This document shows positions 8,945 to 18,314 of a stretch of 64,000 bases of DNA, piece by piece (within the stretch, counting starts at the first letter, position 1; the number at the start of each line of letters is the position of its first letter). Source of the DNA: Chryseobacterium taklimakanense. GTDB lineage: Bacteria; Bacteroidota; Bacteroidia; Flavobacteriales; Weeksellaceae. Below the pieces are notes generated by a model that saw nothing but the letters and a program-made list of their open reading frames with translations, did no database searches and was not told where the DNA came from. The DNA is taken from the NCBI RefSeq assembly GCF_900187185.1, contig NZ_LT906465.1:806001-870000 (forward strand), read 5' to 3'. Made by a program: the position numbers and the translations under genes.

Positions 8945-9672
8945 ACACCAACCTTTTTAAAAATATTGATACAGCGTGGCGAAGTCTCGAGCTCAAAAAC
9001 TCCCAGACTGTAGTTCCCATACAGCTTTTCGCGCTGGAAACCGCATTCCGTCGCCAGGGCATCAATTTCCTCCAAAGTATGGAGTTTCACTTTTTCAAAG
9101 AAATGAAAATCTTCGCCTTTATCATTAAAGTAAATATCCTTGATCACGTGCTGACCTTCGATTTTCTTTTTAATTTTAAAATCGATACCATTCCTTTCAA
9201 CCACAGTTTCCTCAACAAGGGTGTTTTTCACATATTTTTCATTTAAAAAATCCAGGACAAAGTAACCGTCCTGTTTCAGAATATCAAAAACAGAAGAAAA
9301 AACCTTTTTATCATCCTGAGGATCATCGAAATAGCCAAAACTTGTAAAAAGATTGAAAACAGCATCCGCTTTTCCACCGTCGATCTTATCGCGCATATCA
9401 TGAACTTCAAATTTCAGGTCTTCATTTTCAAACTGTCTGTTGTGGGCAATGCTTTCATCAGACAAATCAAGTCCCAAAACCCTGTATCCGAGATTATTCA
9501 GGTAAACTGAATGCCGGCCTTTGCCGCACGCCAGATCAATAATTTCCGCATACTCCGGAAGCTCCAAATCCATTACCAATAAAGAAATAAAGGCTTCAGC
9601 CTCTGTAAGATCACGGTTTTTGTAAAGAATATGATAGTAAGGTGTATTAAACCAGGTTTTGAACCACGCCAT
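8941..9672 (-). CDS. Class I SAM-dependent methyltransferase
   Basis: A 243-residue protein with a Rossmann-type methyltransferase core: motif I IIDLACGKGRHSVYLNNLG at about residues 41-59, then VLGLDLSDESIAHNR (acidic loop) and AVFNLFTSFGYFDD (motif IV region). It belongs to the broad UbiE/Methyltransf_25 type acting on small molecules; the substrate is not identifiable. It is first in a two-gene operon with a ZIP transporter (4-base overlap). Its -7 box ends only four bases before the ATG, so the mRNA may be leaderless. Confidence 0.88.
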   Translation of the reverse strand: MAWFKTWFNTPYYHILYKNRDLTEAEAFISLLVMDLELPEYAEIIDLACGKGRHSVYLNNLGYRVLGLDLSDESIAHNRQFENEDLKFEVHDMRDKIDGGKADAVFNLFTSFGYFDDPQDDKKVFSSVFDILKQDGYFVLDFLNEKYVKNTLVEETVVERNGIDFKIKKKIEGQHVIKDIYFNDKGEDFHFFEKVKLHTLEEIDALATECGFQREKLYGNYSLGVFELETSPRCINIFKKVGV

Positions 9673-9676
9673 AGTG

Positions 9677-9694
9677 CAAAAATAGTTAAATTTG
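9677..9694. promoter_or_regulatory. Back-to-back divergent promoters, -7 boxes 2 bp apart
   Basis: The minus-strand box TATTTTTG (9677-9684) faces the methyltransferase gene; the plus-strand box TAAATTTG (9687-9694) faces the THUMP methyltransferase gene. Both match TAnnTTTG exactly. Each promoter's upstream region lies inside the other's transcribed region, so RNA polymerase cannot occupy both at once. Confidence 0.7.
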
Positions 9695-9722
9695 CGGGAT
9701 ATCCGATTTCAGCAGCAAATCC

Positions 9723-10886
9723 ATGAACACCGATAATTTACATATCCAGATAAAAACATTCTACGGGCTGGAGCCAATTTTAGCAGAAGAAATTAAAAAA
9801 CTCGGCGGCAAAAACGTCGAGATAAAAACCCGCGCCGTCAACTGCGAAGGTGACCTTGGCTTTCTTTATAAAATCAACTATTCGGCTCGCACAGCGGTAA
9901 AAATTTTAGTTCCCATTTATGAATTTAAAGCCTTTAATGAGCATAAATTCTATGATAAACTGCTGAAGTTCAACTGGGACGAGTTTATGTATGTCAATCA
10001 GAGTTTTGCGATTGACGCGACGGTTCATTCCGAAAGATTTACGCACTCCCAGTTTATGACCTTGAAAATGAAGGACGCCATCGTAGATTTTTTCAGGACA
10101 AAATACAAACAGCGCCCGAATGTGGATCCCAAAAACCCGGACATAAAATTCAACCTGCATATTGACCGAGATTTTGTGACGGTTTCTTTGGATTCATCGG
10201 GCGAGCCGCTGTTTAAGCGCGGCTACCGTAAGGAACAGGGCGAAGCTCCCATCAATGAAGTTTTAGCCTCCGGAATGCTGCAGATTGGGGGTTGGGACGG
10301 CAAAGGAAATTTCCTGGATCCGATGTGCGGCAGCGGCACCATCCTGATAGAAGCAGCCATGATTGCTATGGATCTTCCGGCTCAGATTTTCAGGAAAAAA
10401 TTTGCGTTCCAGAACTGGAAAAATTATGATGAGGAACTGTTCCAAAAAATAAAGGAATTCCGGATCAACAGGATAAAGGAATTTGAAGGAAAAATCGTTG
10501 GCTACGACATCGACGCACGAATGCTGAACGCGGCACGAATCAACATACAAGCCGCAGAAATGGAAGACGTCATCGAAGTGCAAAAAAAGAATTTCTTCGA
10601 ATCCACAAAAGAACTTTTCCCTTTGCTGATGGTCTTCAATCCGCCGTATGACGAAAGAATTTCGATTAAATTTGATGAATTCTACAAGAAAATCGGCGAT
10701 ACTTTTAAAACCGGTTATCCGAACACTTTGGCTTGGCTGATTTCCTCTGATCTTCAAGCTGTAAAAAAAATAGGTTTGCGCCCTTCGAGGAAAGTAAAAC
10801 TCTACAACGGGAAACTGGAAACCAGATTTCTGCAGTATGAGATGTACGAAGGAAGCAAAAAGTCTAAAAACAACGAACCAAGCTAA
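9723..10886 (+). CDS. THUMP-domain RNA methyltransferase (RlmL/YpsC type)
   Basis: A 387-residue protein. Residues 1-160 hold a ferredoxin-like plus THUMP RNA-binding region (LEPILAEEIKKLGGKNVEIK). Residues 165-380 are a class I methyltransferase of the UPF0020 type with FLDPMCGSGTILIEAA (SAM site) and MVFNPPYDER, the NPPY motif of N-methyltransferases that flip out a base. It matches the N-terminal half of E. coli RlmL, which makes m2G2445 in 23S rRNA, and Bacillus YpsC. The 23S rRNA as target is inferred from the family. The start is the ATG 28 bases after a clear -7 box. Confidence 0.93.
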   Translation: MNTDNLHIQIKTFYGLEPILAEEIKKLGGKNVEIKTRAVNCEGDLGFLYKINYSARTAVKILVPIYEFKAFNEHKFYDKLLKFNWDEFMYVNQSFAIDATVHSERFTHSQFMTLKMKDAIVDFFRTKYKQRPNVDPKNPDIKFNLHIDRDFVTVSLDSSGEPLFKRGYRKEQGEAPINEVLASGMLQIGGWDGKGNFLDPMCGSGTILIEAAMIAMDLPAQIFRKKFAFQNWKNYDEELFQKIKEFRINRIKEFEGKIVGYDIDARMLNAARINIQAAEMEDVIEVQKKNFFESTKELFPLLMVFNPPYDERISIKFDEFYKKIGDTFKTGYPNTLAWLISSDLQAVKKIGLRPSRKVKLYNGKLETRFLQYEMYEGSKKSKNNEPS

Positions 10887-10890
10887 AGAT

Positions 10891-10918
10891 GCAGCAATCT
10901 ACCAGCTGCTATTGCTGC
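10891..10918. other. Hairpin between the RNA methyltransferase and glycosyltransferase genes
   Basis: GCAGCAAT and ATTGCTGC form a perfect 8-bp stem around a 12-base loop. No T run follows, so it is not a standard terminator. It may stabilise or process the mRNA. Confidence 0.45.
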
Positions 10919-10943
10919 ACTGATGAACTAATATATTTTAAAA

Positions 10944-11954
10944 TTGAATTTGAACCCAAGCATTTCCATCATCATCGCTATTTTCAACCGGAAAGATGAG
11001 CTTTTCGAGCTGCTGAATTCCCTTGCCTTTCAGACGGACAAGGATTTTGAGGTGATCGTGGTGGATGACGGTTCGCTGATTGCACTTTTGCCCACGGTTG
11101 AGCTTTTTGAGAATCGGCTGAATATCCAGTTTTTCAGAAAGGACAATTCCGGGCCGGGACTTTCCAGAAACTACGGTGCAAGGCGCGCTAAAGGCGAATG
11201 GCTGGTCTTTGTGGACAGCGACGTTATCGTGGAAAAAGATTATATCAAAAACATCAGGAAAAATATCGTCGAAATTCCGTGTGATGCATTTGGCGGTGCA
11301 GACAAAGCTCATAAAGGTTTCAACCTGATGCAGAAAGCGATTTCCTACTCTATGACTTCCGTTTTTACGACCGGCGGAATTCGCGGAAATAAAAGTGCGG
11401 TGACGAAATTTCAACCTCGAAGTTTCAATATGGGGGTGAGAAAATCGGCTTTTGAAGATGTTGGCGGATTCTCGGAAATGCGGATTGGCGAAGATCCTGA
11501 TTTATCGATGACACTTTGGGAAAAAGGCTATAAAACTGCTTTTTTCGACGATATTGGTGCTTACCACAAGCGTAGAACCGATTTTGGGAAATTTTCGAAA
11601 CAGGTGAGCCAGTTTGGTATTGCAAGGCCAATCCTGAATCAGCGTCACCCCAATTATGTGAAGATTACATTTGCCTTTCCGTCCCTTTTTCTGATTGGCT
11701 ATGTGCTTGGATTTATTGAGTATTTCTTTTTAGGCAACGGGTTTATCCTTGCGATGTACGGTGTGTACACGTTTTTGGTGTTTTTCCACGCGCTTTGGAA
11801 AACCAGGAATATCAGCATTGCGGGAATGGCGGTGATTGCGACTTATATACAGATGTTTTCTTACGGTTACGGATTTCTGAAATCCTGGTTTTTGCTTAAT
11901 ATTTTCAGGATGAAGCCGGAGGAAGCATTTCCAGAGCATTTTCATAAGCAATAG
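10944..11954 (+). CDS. Family 2 glycosyltransferase with C-terminal membrane helices
   Basis: A 336-residue GT2 (GT-A fold) enzyme. It shows NPSISIIIAIFNRKDELFEL at the N-terminus, VVDDGS (nucleotide site), FVDSDVIV (the DxD-like metal site) and GEDPDLSMTLWEKGY (the ED catalytic region). Two hydrophobic helices near residues 250-305 tie it to the inner membrane. It probably adds a sugar to a surface polysaccharide or lipid; donor and acceptor are unknown. The only possible starts are TTG codons: an in-frame TAA sits at 10929-10931 and no ATG follows near the conserved N-terminus, so TTG at 10944 (or 10950) is used. Confidence 0.9.
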   Translation: MNLNPSISIIIAIFNRKDELFELLNSLAFQTDKDFEVIVVDDGSLIALLPTVELFENRLNIQFFRKDNSGPGLSRNYGARRAKGEWLVFVDSDVIVEKDYIKNIRKNIVEIPCDAFGGADKAHKGFNLMQKAISYSMTSVFTTGGIRGNKSAVTKFQPRSFNMGVRKSAFEDVGGFSEMRIGEDPDLSMTLWEKGYKTAFFDDIGAYHKRRTDFGKFSKQVSQFGIARPILNQRHPNYVKITFAFPSLFLIGYVLGFIEYFFLGNGFILAMYGVYTFLVFFHALWKTRNISIAGMAVIATYIQMFSYGYGFLKSWFLLNIFRMKPEEAFPEHFHKQ

Positions 11955-11995
11955 TCCGGTTGTGTTTTAAAAATTAACCTCTCTTTTTGAGAATC

Positions 11996-12070
11996 CACGC
12001 ACATCTTTCAGGTGGATGAATTCCATATTTCTGGCGGAATTCAAAATCATTCTTACGGTTACTTTATCAC
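11996..12070 (-). pseudogene. Fragment of an alpha-2-macroglobulin-like gene
   Basis: About 75 bp closely match the 3' part of the adjacent alpha-2-macroglobulin gene (12605-12680), roughly 85% identical by eye. Translated on the minus strand it gives GDKVTVRMILNSARNMEFIH, against GDKVTVRMILNTDRNMEFIH in the intact gene. Similarity stops abruptly on both sides, and the frame ends soon after. It is a remnant of a duplicated copy or of a second gene lost by recombination. Confidence 0.75.
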
Positions 12071-12161
12071 CGGACAAGCGATTGCAGCGGCATCCTTTTT
12101 TGGTGGCTGAGGAAACTTCCGAAGCCGCCGAAAAAGATACAGCGGAAAGCGCGGTTCCGGG
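12070..12161 (+). repeat. Structured intergenic element, copy A
   Basis: GATTGCAGCGGCATCCTTTT, a nested hairpin (GGTGGCT / AGCCGCC around GGA / TCC), then AAAGATACAGCGGAAAGC. Short terminal arms (CCGGA / TCCGG) enclose the unit. The flanks match a second element at 54746-54880, while the central stem differs. It abuts the alpha-2-macroglobulin fragment exactly. See the finding on the paired elements. Confidence 0.65.
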
Positions 12162-12302
12162 AAATGGTAGTGGCATGTGGGCCGGCTTTCCCGGAATGGC
12201 CCATAAAAAATCCTGAGATTTTCAACCTACAAACTGAAATAAATTATTTTCCATGAAATACATTCGCAGTTATTGAAATTGAATCCTCGGGTTGTTAAAA
12301 AA

Positions 12303-12332
12303 AATCCCGCTCTAAAAATTTCAAACGGGATT
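12303..12332 (-). terminator. Terminator of the alpha-2-macroglobulin gene
   Basis: AATCCCG ... CGGGATT stem; on the minus strand it is followed by a run of eight Ts. It lies 18 bases after the stop codon of the large gene. Confidence 0.8.
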
Positions 12333-12349
12333 CTTGTGATTATTTGATT

Positions 12350-15300
12350 TTATTGGCTTATGGAAACCTTCGATCCTTTCGTATGCGCATTCATCTGCGG
12401 TGCGTAATAATTCTGCAAAGTGGAAATACCGTTGCTGAAGGTTCCTGAAGCGTTGCACACCAAATCGTATTCAAAGACATATTTTCCTTTCGGCATGTAT
12501 TCGATGTAGAAATTGGTTGACGCATCTTTGGTAGACTGGTAATAACCCAGACTGTTTTTCCACTGATAACCGGAAATCACGTCCAAAGGTTCAAAACCGG
12601 CAGCACGCATATCTTTCAGATGGATGAATTCCATATTTCTGTCGGTGTTCAGGATCATTCTTACCGTCACTTTATCGCCGACTTTCAGCGGAGTTGTTGC
12701 TGTGATTTTCTGAAGTTCTTCGCCGTTTTCCGTTTTTATTTTACGGTACAGTTCTTTCGTGATGGAAATGTAGGTTTCAGAAGATTTAATTTTATCCAAA
12801 TCCTCATAATACTGCCAGAACAAGCCTCCCTGCACAATTCCTGCTCCCGGTTTTGTGATGGTCACTGTTCCTAAATTTTTATCAGTGTTTTCAGGCTTCA
12901 GGGTTTTCTTCACATAACCTGTGGCTTTCGTATCAGGATTTTCCAAAGTTTTGCCGCCCCAAACAATCGTTGCCTTATCACTTTCTGTTCCAGTCCATGA
13001 TTTTCCGGAATTCAGAATTGTATAAATGACTTCGGCCGTGCTTCTCGACGTGTCCCAATTTGAAACTTCCTTCTGCGTAATGAGCCAGATTTTCATTTCT
13101 TCAATGTAATTAAAATCGCCAGGAGTAAGCTTGTTAAAGGCTTCCAATGCTCCGGCGTGGTTCACTGTTTTTGACGAATACCAACCCCACTCGTTCAGGT
13201 TTTGTTTCCAGTAAACGCCCTGTGTTTCGGTATTTGTAGAAGTCTCCTTTAAGTACGTCATCAATTTTTTTGAAAGCGCCGTCAGTTTATAAGCGTCGAA
13301 TAACAACGCTGCCCTGTGCAGACCAAAGAATGTGAAATCCGTGATTTTCGCGGTCGGAGCTTTTTTAATGACCAAAGCTTTCAGTTGCGCACCTTTCCCT
13401 TTCAACGGATAATCATTTTCCCAGTAATGGCGCGTGTCGAGGAAATCCAGAACATAATTGTTCCAAACATACTCTTTTTTCACGTCCCAATATTTATGTA
13501 CTTCCGAATCTACAAAACTCACGAGTTTCTCTACCATTGCCTTCTGTTCACCACTTTGATAACCGTCCAGGTTTCCTTTCAGCCACTCATTAATTCTGCC
13601 TAAATTTTTCAGGATGTAAAGCGACGTGTAGTACGAACTCGGATAACCGGGATACCAACTGAAACCACCGTCCGGATTCTGCATTTTTTTCAGCTCTTCC
13701 CAGTCGCTGTTGATTGAATTCCGCATCGTGTTCGCATCGAAAAGGCGCGCTAATTTCTGCATTTGTTCGGTCTCATTTTTACTTTCCAGAACCCACGGTG
13801 TTTCCTCGAGGAGCAACTGTTTCAGTTCCTGATTTTTCTCAAGATTTGAAGTGAGCAAACCTTTGTCCTGATATTCATCAAAAACGGTTTTCATCCTTGG
13901 GTTGGCTTTGAAAATTTCCGAAGCAAGCACATCCGCAAACCATTTATTAAACACCACATCCGCAGAAAGATTTTGGTCGTCCTTCAGGCTTGGCAATGCG
14001 AATAGGATTTCCCAAATTGGATTTGTGGTGAGTTCCAGAGAATTTGAAACGCTGGTCGCTGTAGTGGAAGTATTTTTAGCCAAATTTTCTAAAATGAAAG
14101 TCTTCGTTTGACCTTCTTTCACGAAAATCGGAACGGCATCAGTCACCAGCATTCTGTTCGGAAGAACTGCGATTGCTTTTTGTTCTCCATCAGAAAAATT
14201 ACCTGCCTGAGCAACAATTTTAATAATGATTGAAGAAACATTATTCGGCACTTTCAATTTCCAGGTTGCAGACGAATTTCCATTTGCATCCAAAGAAAAA
14301 GATTGTTCTTTATTATATCCTGAAACCGCTGTCAACCGATTGATTCCGAATTTATCCGAAATATCTTCATTAGTGAAGGCATCCAAAATCTGTAAAGCGG
14401 CGGTTCCATTTAATTTTGCAGAAGTTAAATTGCTCAACTTCGACTGCAAATTCAGTTCGTCGCCTTCCCGTAAAAATCTTGGATAATTAGGAGTTACGGA
14501 GAAGTCTTTCTGCGTCATCACTTCTTTTTCCAAAGTGGCAGCTCTCGCGTCTTTGGTGTGAGCCAGAAACATCATTTTCCATTTGGTGAGGGCCTCCGGC
14601 GAAGTAAATTCAAAATTCACATTGCCGTCTTTATCGGTCATCAGATTAGGATAGAAAAACGCGGTTTCGTTAAGATTTTGACGGACTGGAACATTTTCCA
14701 ACGCTGTTTTCTCAATTTCAGTTGTTTTCATTGAATCTGCAGCATAAGATAATGATGCATTTTCGCGTTTTGCTCCCATGGCAGTAACCACAGCTCCATC
14801 AGCATCACGTGCTTGATTTGCAACAGGCGCACTCGGCATTGCAACTGATTCAGCGTAAACTGCCGATTGTTTCATGATTCTTGGAGCTCCATAAATACTA
14901 CCATCAAACCAGTTAAACTGCGGCACCTGAACGTATTTTCCGTTCAAATATCTGTAACGCCTGCTGTAATGCTCCTGCGCCAAATTTTCATTTATGCCAT
15001 ATTCATTCTGAATAAAAGGCCTGTTGAAAAGTTTTCCCCAGGAATAACTGTTCGCGGCAAACTGATCCAGCGACATATCATACATATTCGCCAAAACTTC
15101 TGCCTGAATTCTCTCCTTATCATCACCGAGGATTTTTACCGTCCATTTTTCTTCAGAATTTGGCTGAATTTTATCGCGGAATGTCACCGTTTCAATCCTC
15201 AAAGGTTTGTTAGCGGAATTGATCCGGAAATTAACACTTTGCGTTTGTACATCGTTGAAAGCCACCACCTGCACCTGAACATTCACAACATTGATGCCCT

Positions 15301-18256
15301 CGTCTTTCGGTGCGGTAACTTCATATTCCAAAACACCATTTTTAAAAGGCTTTTGAAGGGTTAAAGTTTCGCCGTTGCCATTCTGCACAAAAATATTCGC
15401 CACCGCATCGGGAACTGCGGAATATGCATAAACAGACGCTTTTTCACCGCGGTTGATTTCCGTTTTGTCCTGCAGAACTTTCAGGAAAGGTTTTTGGGAG
15501 TCGGTGAGGAATCTTTTATCAAAAACTTCAAAATCTCTTTCGGTCTTGATGGTGTCTCTGCCCTCGATGTTGTAAAGCTCGAGGCGATAAGTCCCGGCGG
15601 TGAGTTTTCCGAGATCTAAAGTTTGACCTTGTTCGATGTTGTTTGAAGCTGTTTGATTTTCAACCCGGTTCACCACCACTTTTTCTACTTTCCGGTTTTC
15701 CTGCAAATCATTTTTATCAAAACGGTCTTGCGGAAATTTTTGAACGAATTCACTTTCAGAAAACTGCGGCAGATTCTGAATTTCATCTTTAAAATTATCC
15801 CTGAAAATCCTTTTCGGTGCTTCCAGTTTTGAAAGTTTTACGCTGTAAGATTTTGCCAGATTCTGATCATTATAATTTTTAGTTTCAACCTTTATTTTTA
15901 CATTTTCATCCGTGAAGCGGTCTTTCACCTCATCCGTTTTGATATAATGGGAAACCGAGGCCACCTTGACATTGGTTTCAGCAGACTGCGTTTCACCATT
16001 GATGTCGGTCACTGAAGCGCTGAACTGGTAGTTGTCCACCTGAATTCCGTCCAAAGTTTCATCTTTCTTCAGGTCAGCTTTTATGGTGAACTCCCCTTTT
16101 TCATTGGTTTTCGCAGAACCTAAAACCGAGTTTTCATTATCGTTTCCGCGCGGATACCACCAGAAATACATCCATCGGATATTTCGTTTTTTAATCTCAT
16201 AATTTACGGTGGCATTGCTCAGCGGAATGCCGGAAAAAGTCATTGCTTTTCCTTTAATTTCGAGCGTTTGTCCGTATTTATATTCGCCTTTTACCGGCTC
16301 AAAAGTTACTTCGAATTTTGGACGTTTGTACTCTTCCACCTGAAACTGTTTTGAAAAGCTGTCCTCAAAACCGCTGCTGTTTACTTCAAGCTCAAACGCA
16401 CCGTTCAGTTTTCCCTTCGGAAGGGTGAAACTGCCAAAGTAAGAGCCAAATTCATTCGTTGTAAATGTTTGTTTTGAAACTTCTTCGCCATTGGCATCAA
16501 TGAGGGTGATTTCCTGTTTTTGGTTGGGAACCACGGCTTCTTTCTCGTTTAAAAGTTTCGTCGTAATCACCTTGAAATAAACAGTTTGGCCCGGTCTGTA
16601 GATCGCCCGGTCCAGGAAAATCTGCGCTTGGTAAGTGGCGATTTTAGGCTGGTTTGCGTAATAATATTCCCGCCCGTAGCTGTTGGTGAGGTTATAACCG
16701 TTACTTCCGGATTTCACCAAATAGTATCTGTAATAATTCTGATTTGCAGAACTCGGATAGTTGAAAACACCCTTTCCATCAGTTTTCGCAGTGGTCGCTG
16801 TCAGTTTTTTCCCGTTCACATATTCATTGAAGACCAAGCTTTCGTCCGCGATGGCTTTTCCATTTTCACGGTCGACGAGTTTCAGCAAGTTTTTCGCGCT
16901 GTTTCGCACGTCTTTATTTTCAAAAACAATTCTTGAATTGGTGACGATGAACCAGAAGTTTTCCTGCACAGCATTCTCCACAATATATTCTGCAACATAA
17001 ATTCCGGAAGGTAAAGGTTTTATTTCCAGTGCAGTTTTGTATGATTTAAAATCTTTTAAATTCTGTAAAGTAAAATTTTCTCTCCGGACCAAGGTTTTCT
17101 TCAGTTCCGTGAAATTATTTTTCTGATATTGGTTTTGGACATATTTTAAAAAGCCCTCTTCATTATTTTTAACCTCATAAATATTCAGCGAAAATTCATC
17201 CACGTTTTTGTGTTCCGCCGCGAGATGAATTGGTTTCTCCGGCTGAGTGTGGGTTTCGTATTTAATGACCAAAGTGGGAACCGTAATCTGACTCTCCTTG
17301 TTTTTAATATTTGCTAAAAACGGTGATTTGGGGTATTGTTTTTTGGCATTTTCTACCCAAATCATCGCTTCTTTCTGCTTCCCTTCGCGAGTAAGTTCAT
17401 CGATGATATCCTCGACAATCATCAATTTGTAATCGCCTTCGTGTGATGAACTTTCCAATGCCTGAAGCTGCTTCAACTTATCCTTGCAGTTGTTAAAATC
17501 GCAATCGTAAAGCAATTTTTGATGCTGGAAATACAGTTTGGAATTGCCGCTGTTTTTGGCAATCAGTTCATCATAAACGGAAATAATTTTAGAATGGTTG
17601 ATTTTAATTTCATTAGGTGTAAACAATCCGGTATGCTTCAGAAAATTGATATACTGAACTGAATTCCACTCGAATAAAGACGGAAAATATTCCAGATCCT
17701 GAGTTTCTTCAAAGATGGATTTGTATTTGGACATCGGAATGTTCTTCAATGCCTGAGATTCCTTTTCGAGCTTTAAAAAATGTAAGTTCAGGTAATTCTT
17801 AAAATCAAGTTTCGACCATGTTTCAATCTGCGAAAAATCCTGCGAACTGATATTAGTTCTTTGGTTAATTTTCCACTGATTGCTGCGGTAGTAATCATTA
17901 AAAAATTCGCCCAAGAGCACCTGATAAACCAGTTTCTCCTCGCCATTCAGATTCTGCTCCAAACCTTCAAGTTTTTTGAAAAACTGGGACGCCGCATCGT
18001 TTTTAGCATCATCCCGGGTTCGGTTCACAATACTGAATTCAGCTTTCAGTGAGCGGATGAGCTGGACCGCATTGTTGTCTTTCATAGCCTGATTTTGGAT
18101 TTCGAGAATGATGGGCAGATTCGATTTGTAAAGCCCCTGATTAGAGTTGTTTTGAATTTTTTTCCATTGCGAATCATAATAATTCTGCCCAAAAAGTGGC
18201 GTCATCATCAGCAGCAGGAAAAACAGAAACGTAAAGATTTTGCTAATATTCCTCAT
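12350..18256 (-). CDS. Alpha-2-macroglobulin family protein, no thioester
   Basis: A 1968-residue periplasmic or surface protein with signal peptide MRNISKIFTFLFFLLLMMTP. The central part holds MG domains (LDRAIYRPGQTVYFKVITTK is the MG2-type hallmark). Residues about 1195-1270 carry ETAFFYPNLMTDKDGNVNFE and TKWKMMFLAHTKD, the A2M core. The C-terminal third is an alpha-alpha toroid (NPDGGFSWYPGYPSSYYTS) and a receptor-binding-like end. The CxEQ thioester motif expected in the toroid is missing. Bacterial relatives are thought to trap or block proteases; without a thioester it cannot link covalently. At residues 1156-1180, VVTAMGAKREN resembles the start of a SusC TonB plug. Single gene with its own terminator. 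Confidence 0.92.
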   Translation of the reverse strand: MRNISKIFTFLFFLLLMMTPLFGQNYYDSQWKKIQNNSNQGLYKSNLPIILEIQNQAMKDNNAVQLIRSLKAEFSIVNRTRDDAKNDAASQFFKKLEGLEQNLNGEEKLVYQVLLGEFFNDYYRSNQWKINQRTNISSQDFSQIETWSKLDFKNYLNLHFLKLEKESQALKNIPMSKYKSIFEETQDLEYFPSLFEWNSVQYINFLKHTGLFTPNEIKINHSKIISVYDELIAKNSGNSKLYFQHQKLLYDCDFNNCKDKLKQLQALESSSHEGDYKLMIVEDIIDELTREGKQKEAMIWVENAKKQYPKSPFLANIKNKESQITVPTLVIKYETHTQPEKPIHLAAEHKNVDEFSLNIYEVKNNEEGFLKYVQNQYQKNNFTELKKTLVRRENFTLQNLKDFKSYKTALEIKPLPSGIYVAEYIVENAVQENFWFIVTNSRIVFENKDVRNSAKNLLKLVDRENGKAIADESLVFNEYVNGKKLTATTAKTDGKGVFNYPSSANQNYYRYYLVKSGSNGYNLTNSYGREYYYANQPKIATYQAQIFLDRAIYRPGQTVYFKVITTKLLNEKEAVVPNQKQEITLIDANGEEVSKQTFTTNEFGSYFGSFTLPKGKLNGAFELEVNSSGFEDSFSKQFQVEEYKRPKFEVTFEPVKGEYKYGQTLEIKGKAMTFSGIPLSNATVNYEIKKRNIRWMYFWWYPRGNDNENSVLGSAKTNEKGEFTIKADLKKDETLDGIQVDNYQFSASVTDINGETQSAETNVKVASVSHYIKTDEVKDRFTDENVKIKVETKNYNDQNLAKSYSVKLSKLEAPKRIFRDNFKDEIQNLPQFSESEFVQKFPQDRFDKNDLQENRKVEKVVVNRVENQTASNNIEQGQTLDLGKLTAGTYRLELYNIEGRDTIKTERDFEVFDKRFLTDSQKPFLKVLQDKTEINRGEKASVYAYSAVPDAVANIFVQNGNGETLTLQKPFKNGVLEYEVTAPKDEGINVVNVQVQVVAFNDVQTQSVNFRINSANKPLRIETVTFRDKIQPNSEEKWTVKILGDDKERIQAEVLANMYDMSLDQFAANSYSWGKLFNRPFIQNEYGINENLAQEHYSRRYRYLNGKYVQVPQFNWFDGSIYGAPRIMKQSAVYAESVAMPSAPVANQARDADGAVVTAMGAKRENASLSYAADSMKTTEIEKTALENVPVRQNLNETAFFYPNLMTDKDGNVNFEFTSPEALTKWKMMFLAHTKDARAATLEKEVMTQKDFSVTPNYPRFLREGDELNLQSKLSNLTSAKLNGTAALQILDAFTNEDISDKFGINRLTAVSGYNKEQSFSLDANGNSSATWKLKVPNNVSSIIIKIVAQAGNFSDGEQKAIAVLPNRMLVTDAVPIFVKEGQTKTFILENLAKNTSTTATSVSNSLELTTNPIWEILFALPSLKDDQNLSADVVFNKWFADVLASEIFKANPRMKTVFDEYQDKGLLTSNLEKNQELKQLLLEETPWVLESKNETEQMQKLARLFDANTMRNSINSDWEELKKMQNPDGGFSWYPGYPSSYYTSLYILKNLGRINEWLKGNLDGYQSGEQKAMVEKLVSFVDSEVHKYWDVKKEYVWNNYVLDFLDTRHYWENDYPLKGKGAQLKALVIKKAPTAKITDFTFFGLHRAALLFDAYKLTALSKKLMTYLKETSTNTETQGVYWKQNLNEWGWYSSKTVNHAGALEAFNKLTPGDFNYIEEMKIWLITQKEVSNWDTSRSTAEVIYTILNSGKSWTGTESDKATIVWGGKTLENPDTKATGYVKKTLKPENTDKNLGTVTITKPGAGIVQGGLFWQYYEDLDKIKSSETYISITKELYRKIKTENGEELQKITATTPLKVGDKVTVRMILNTDRNMEFIHLKDMRAAGFEPLDVISGYQWKNSLGYYQSTKDASTNFYIEYMPKGKYVFEYDLVCNASGTFSNGISTLQNYYAPQMNAHTKGSKVSISQ

Positions 18257-18302
18257 ATGATCGAAGTATGGTCTTTTATAGATGGCAAAACGATTTAATG
18301 GT

Positions 18303-18310
18303 TAAATTTG
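18303..18310 (+). promoter_or_regulatory. -7 box close to the UbiA-like gene start
   Basis: TAAATTTG matches TAnnTTTG and ends four bases before the ATG. Transcription would start at or within a few bases of the start codon, so a leaderless mRNA is likely. Confidence 0.6.
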
Positions 18311-18314
18311 CGCA

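Noticed and set aside
12002-12216. Small genes on either strand over the A2M fragment (66-69 codons)
   Set aside because: They span the A2M fragment and the structured element; the protein matches only the A2M piece, so they are not independent genes.
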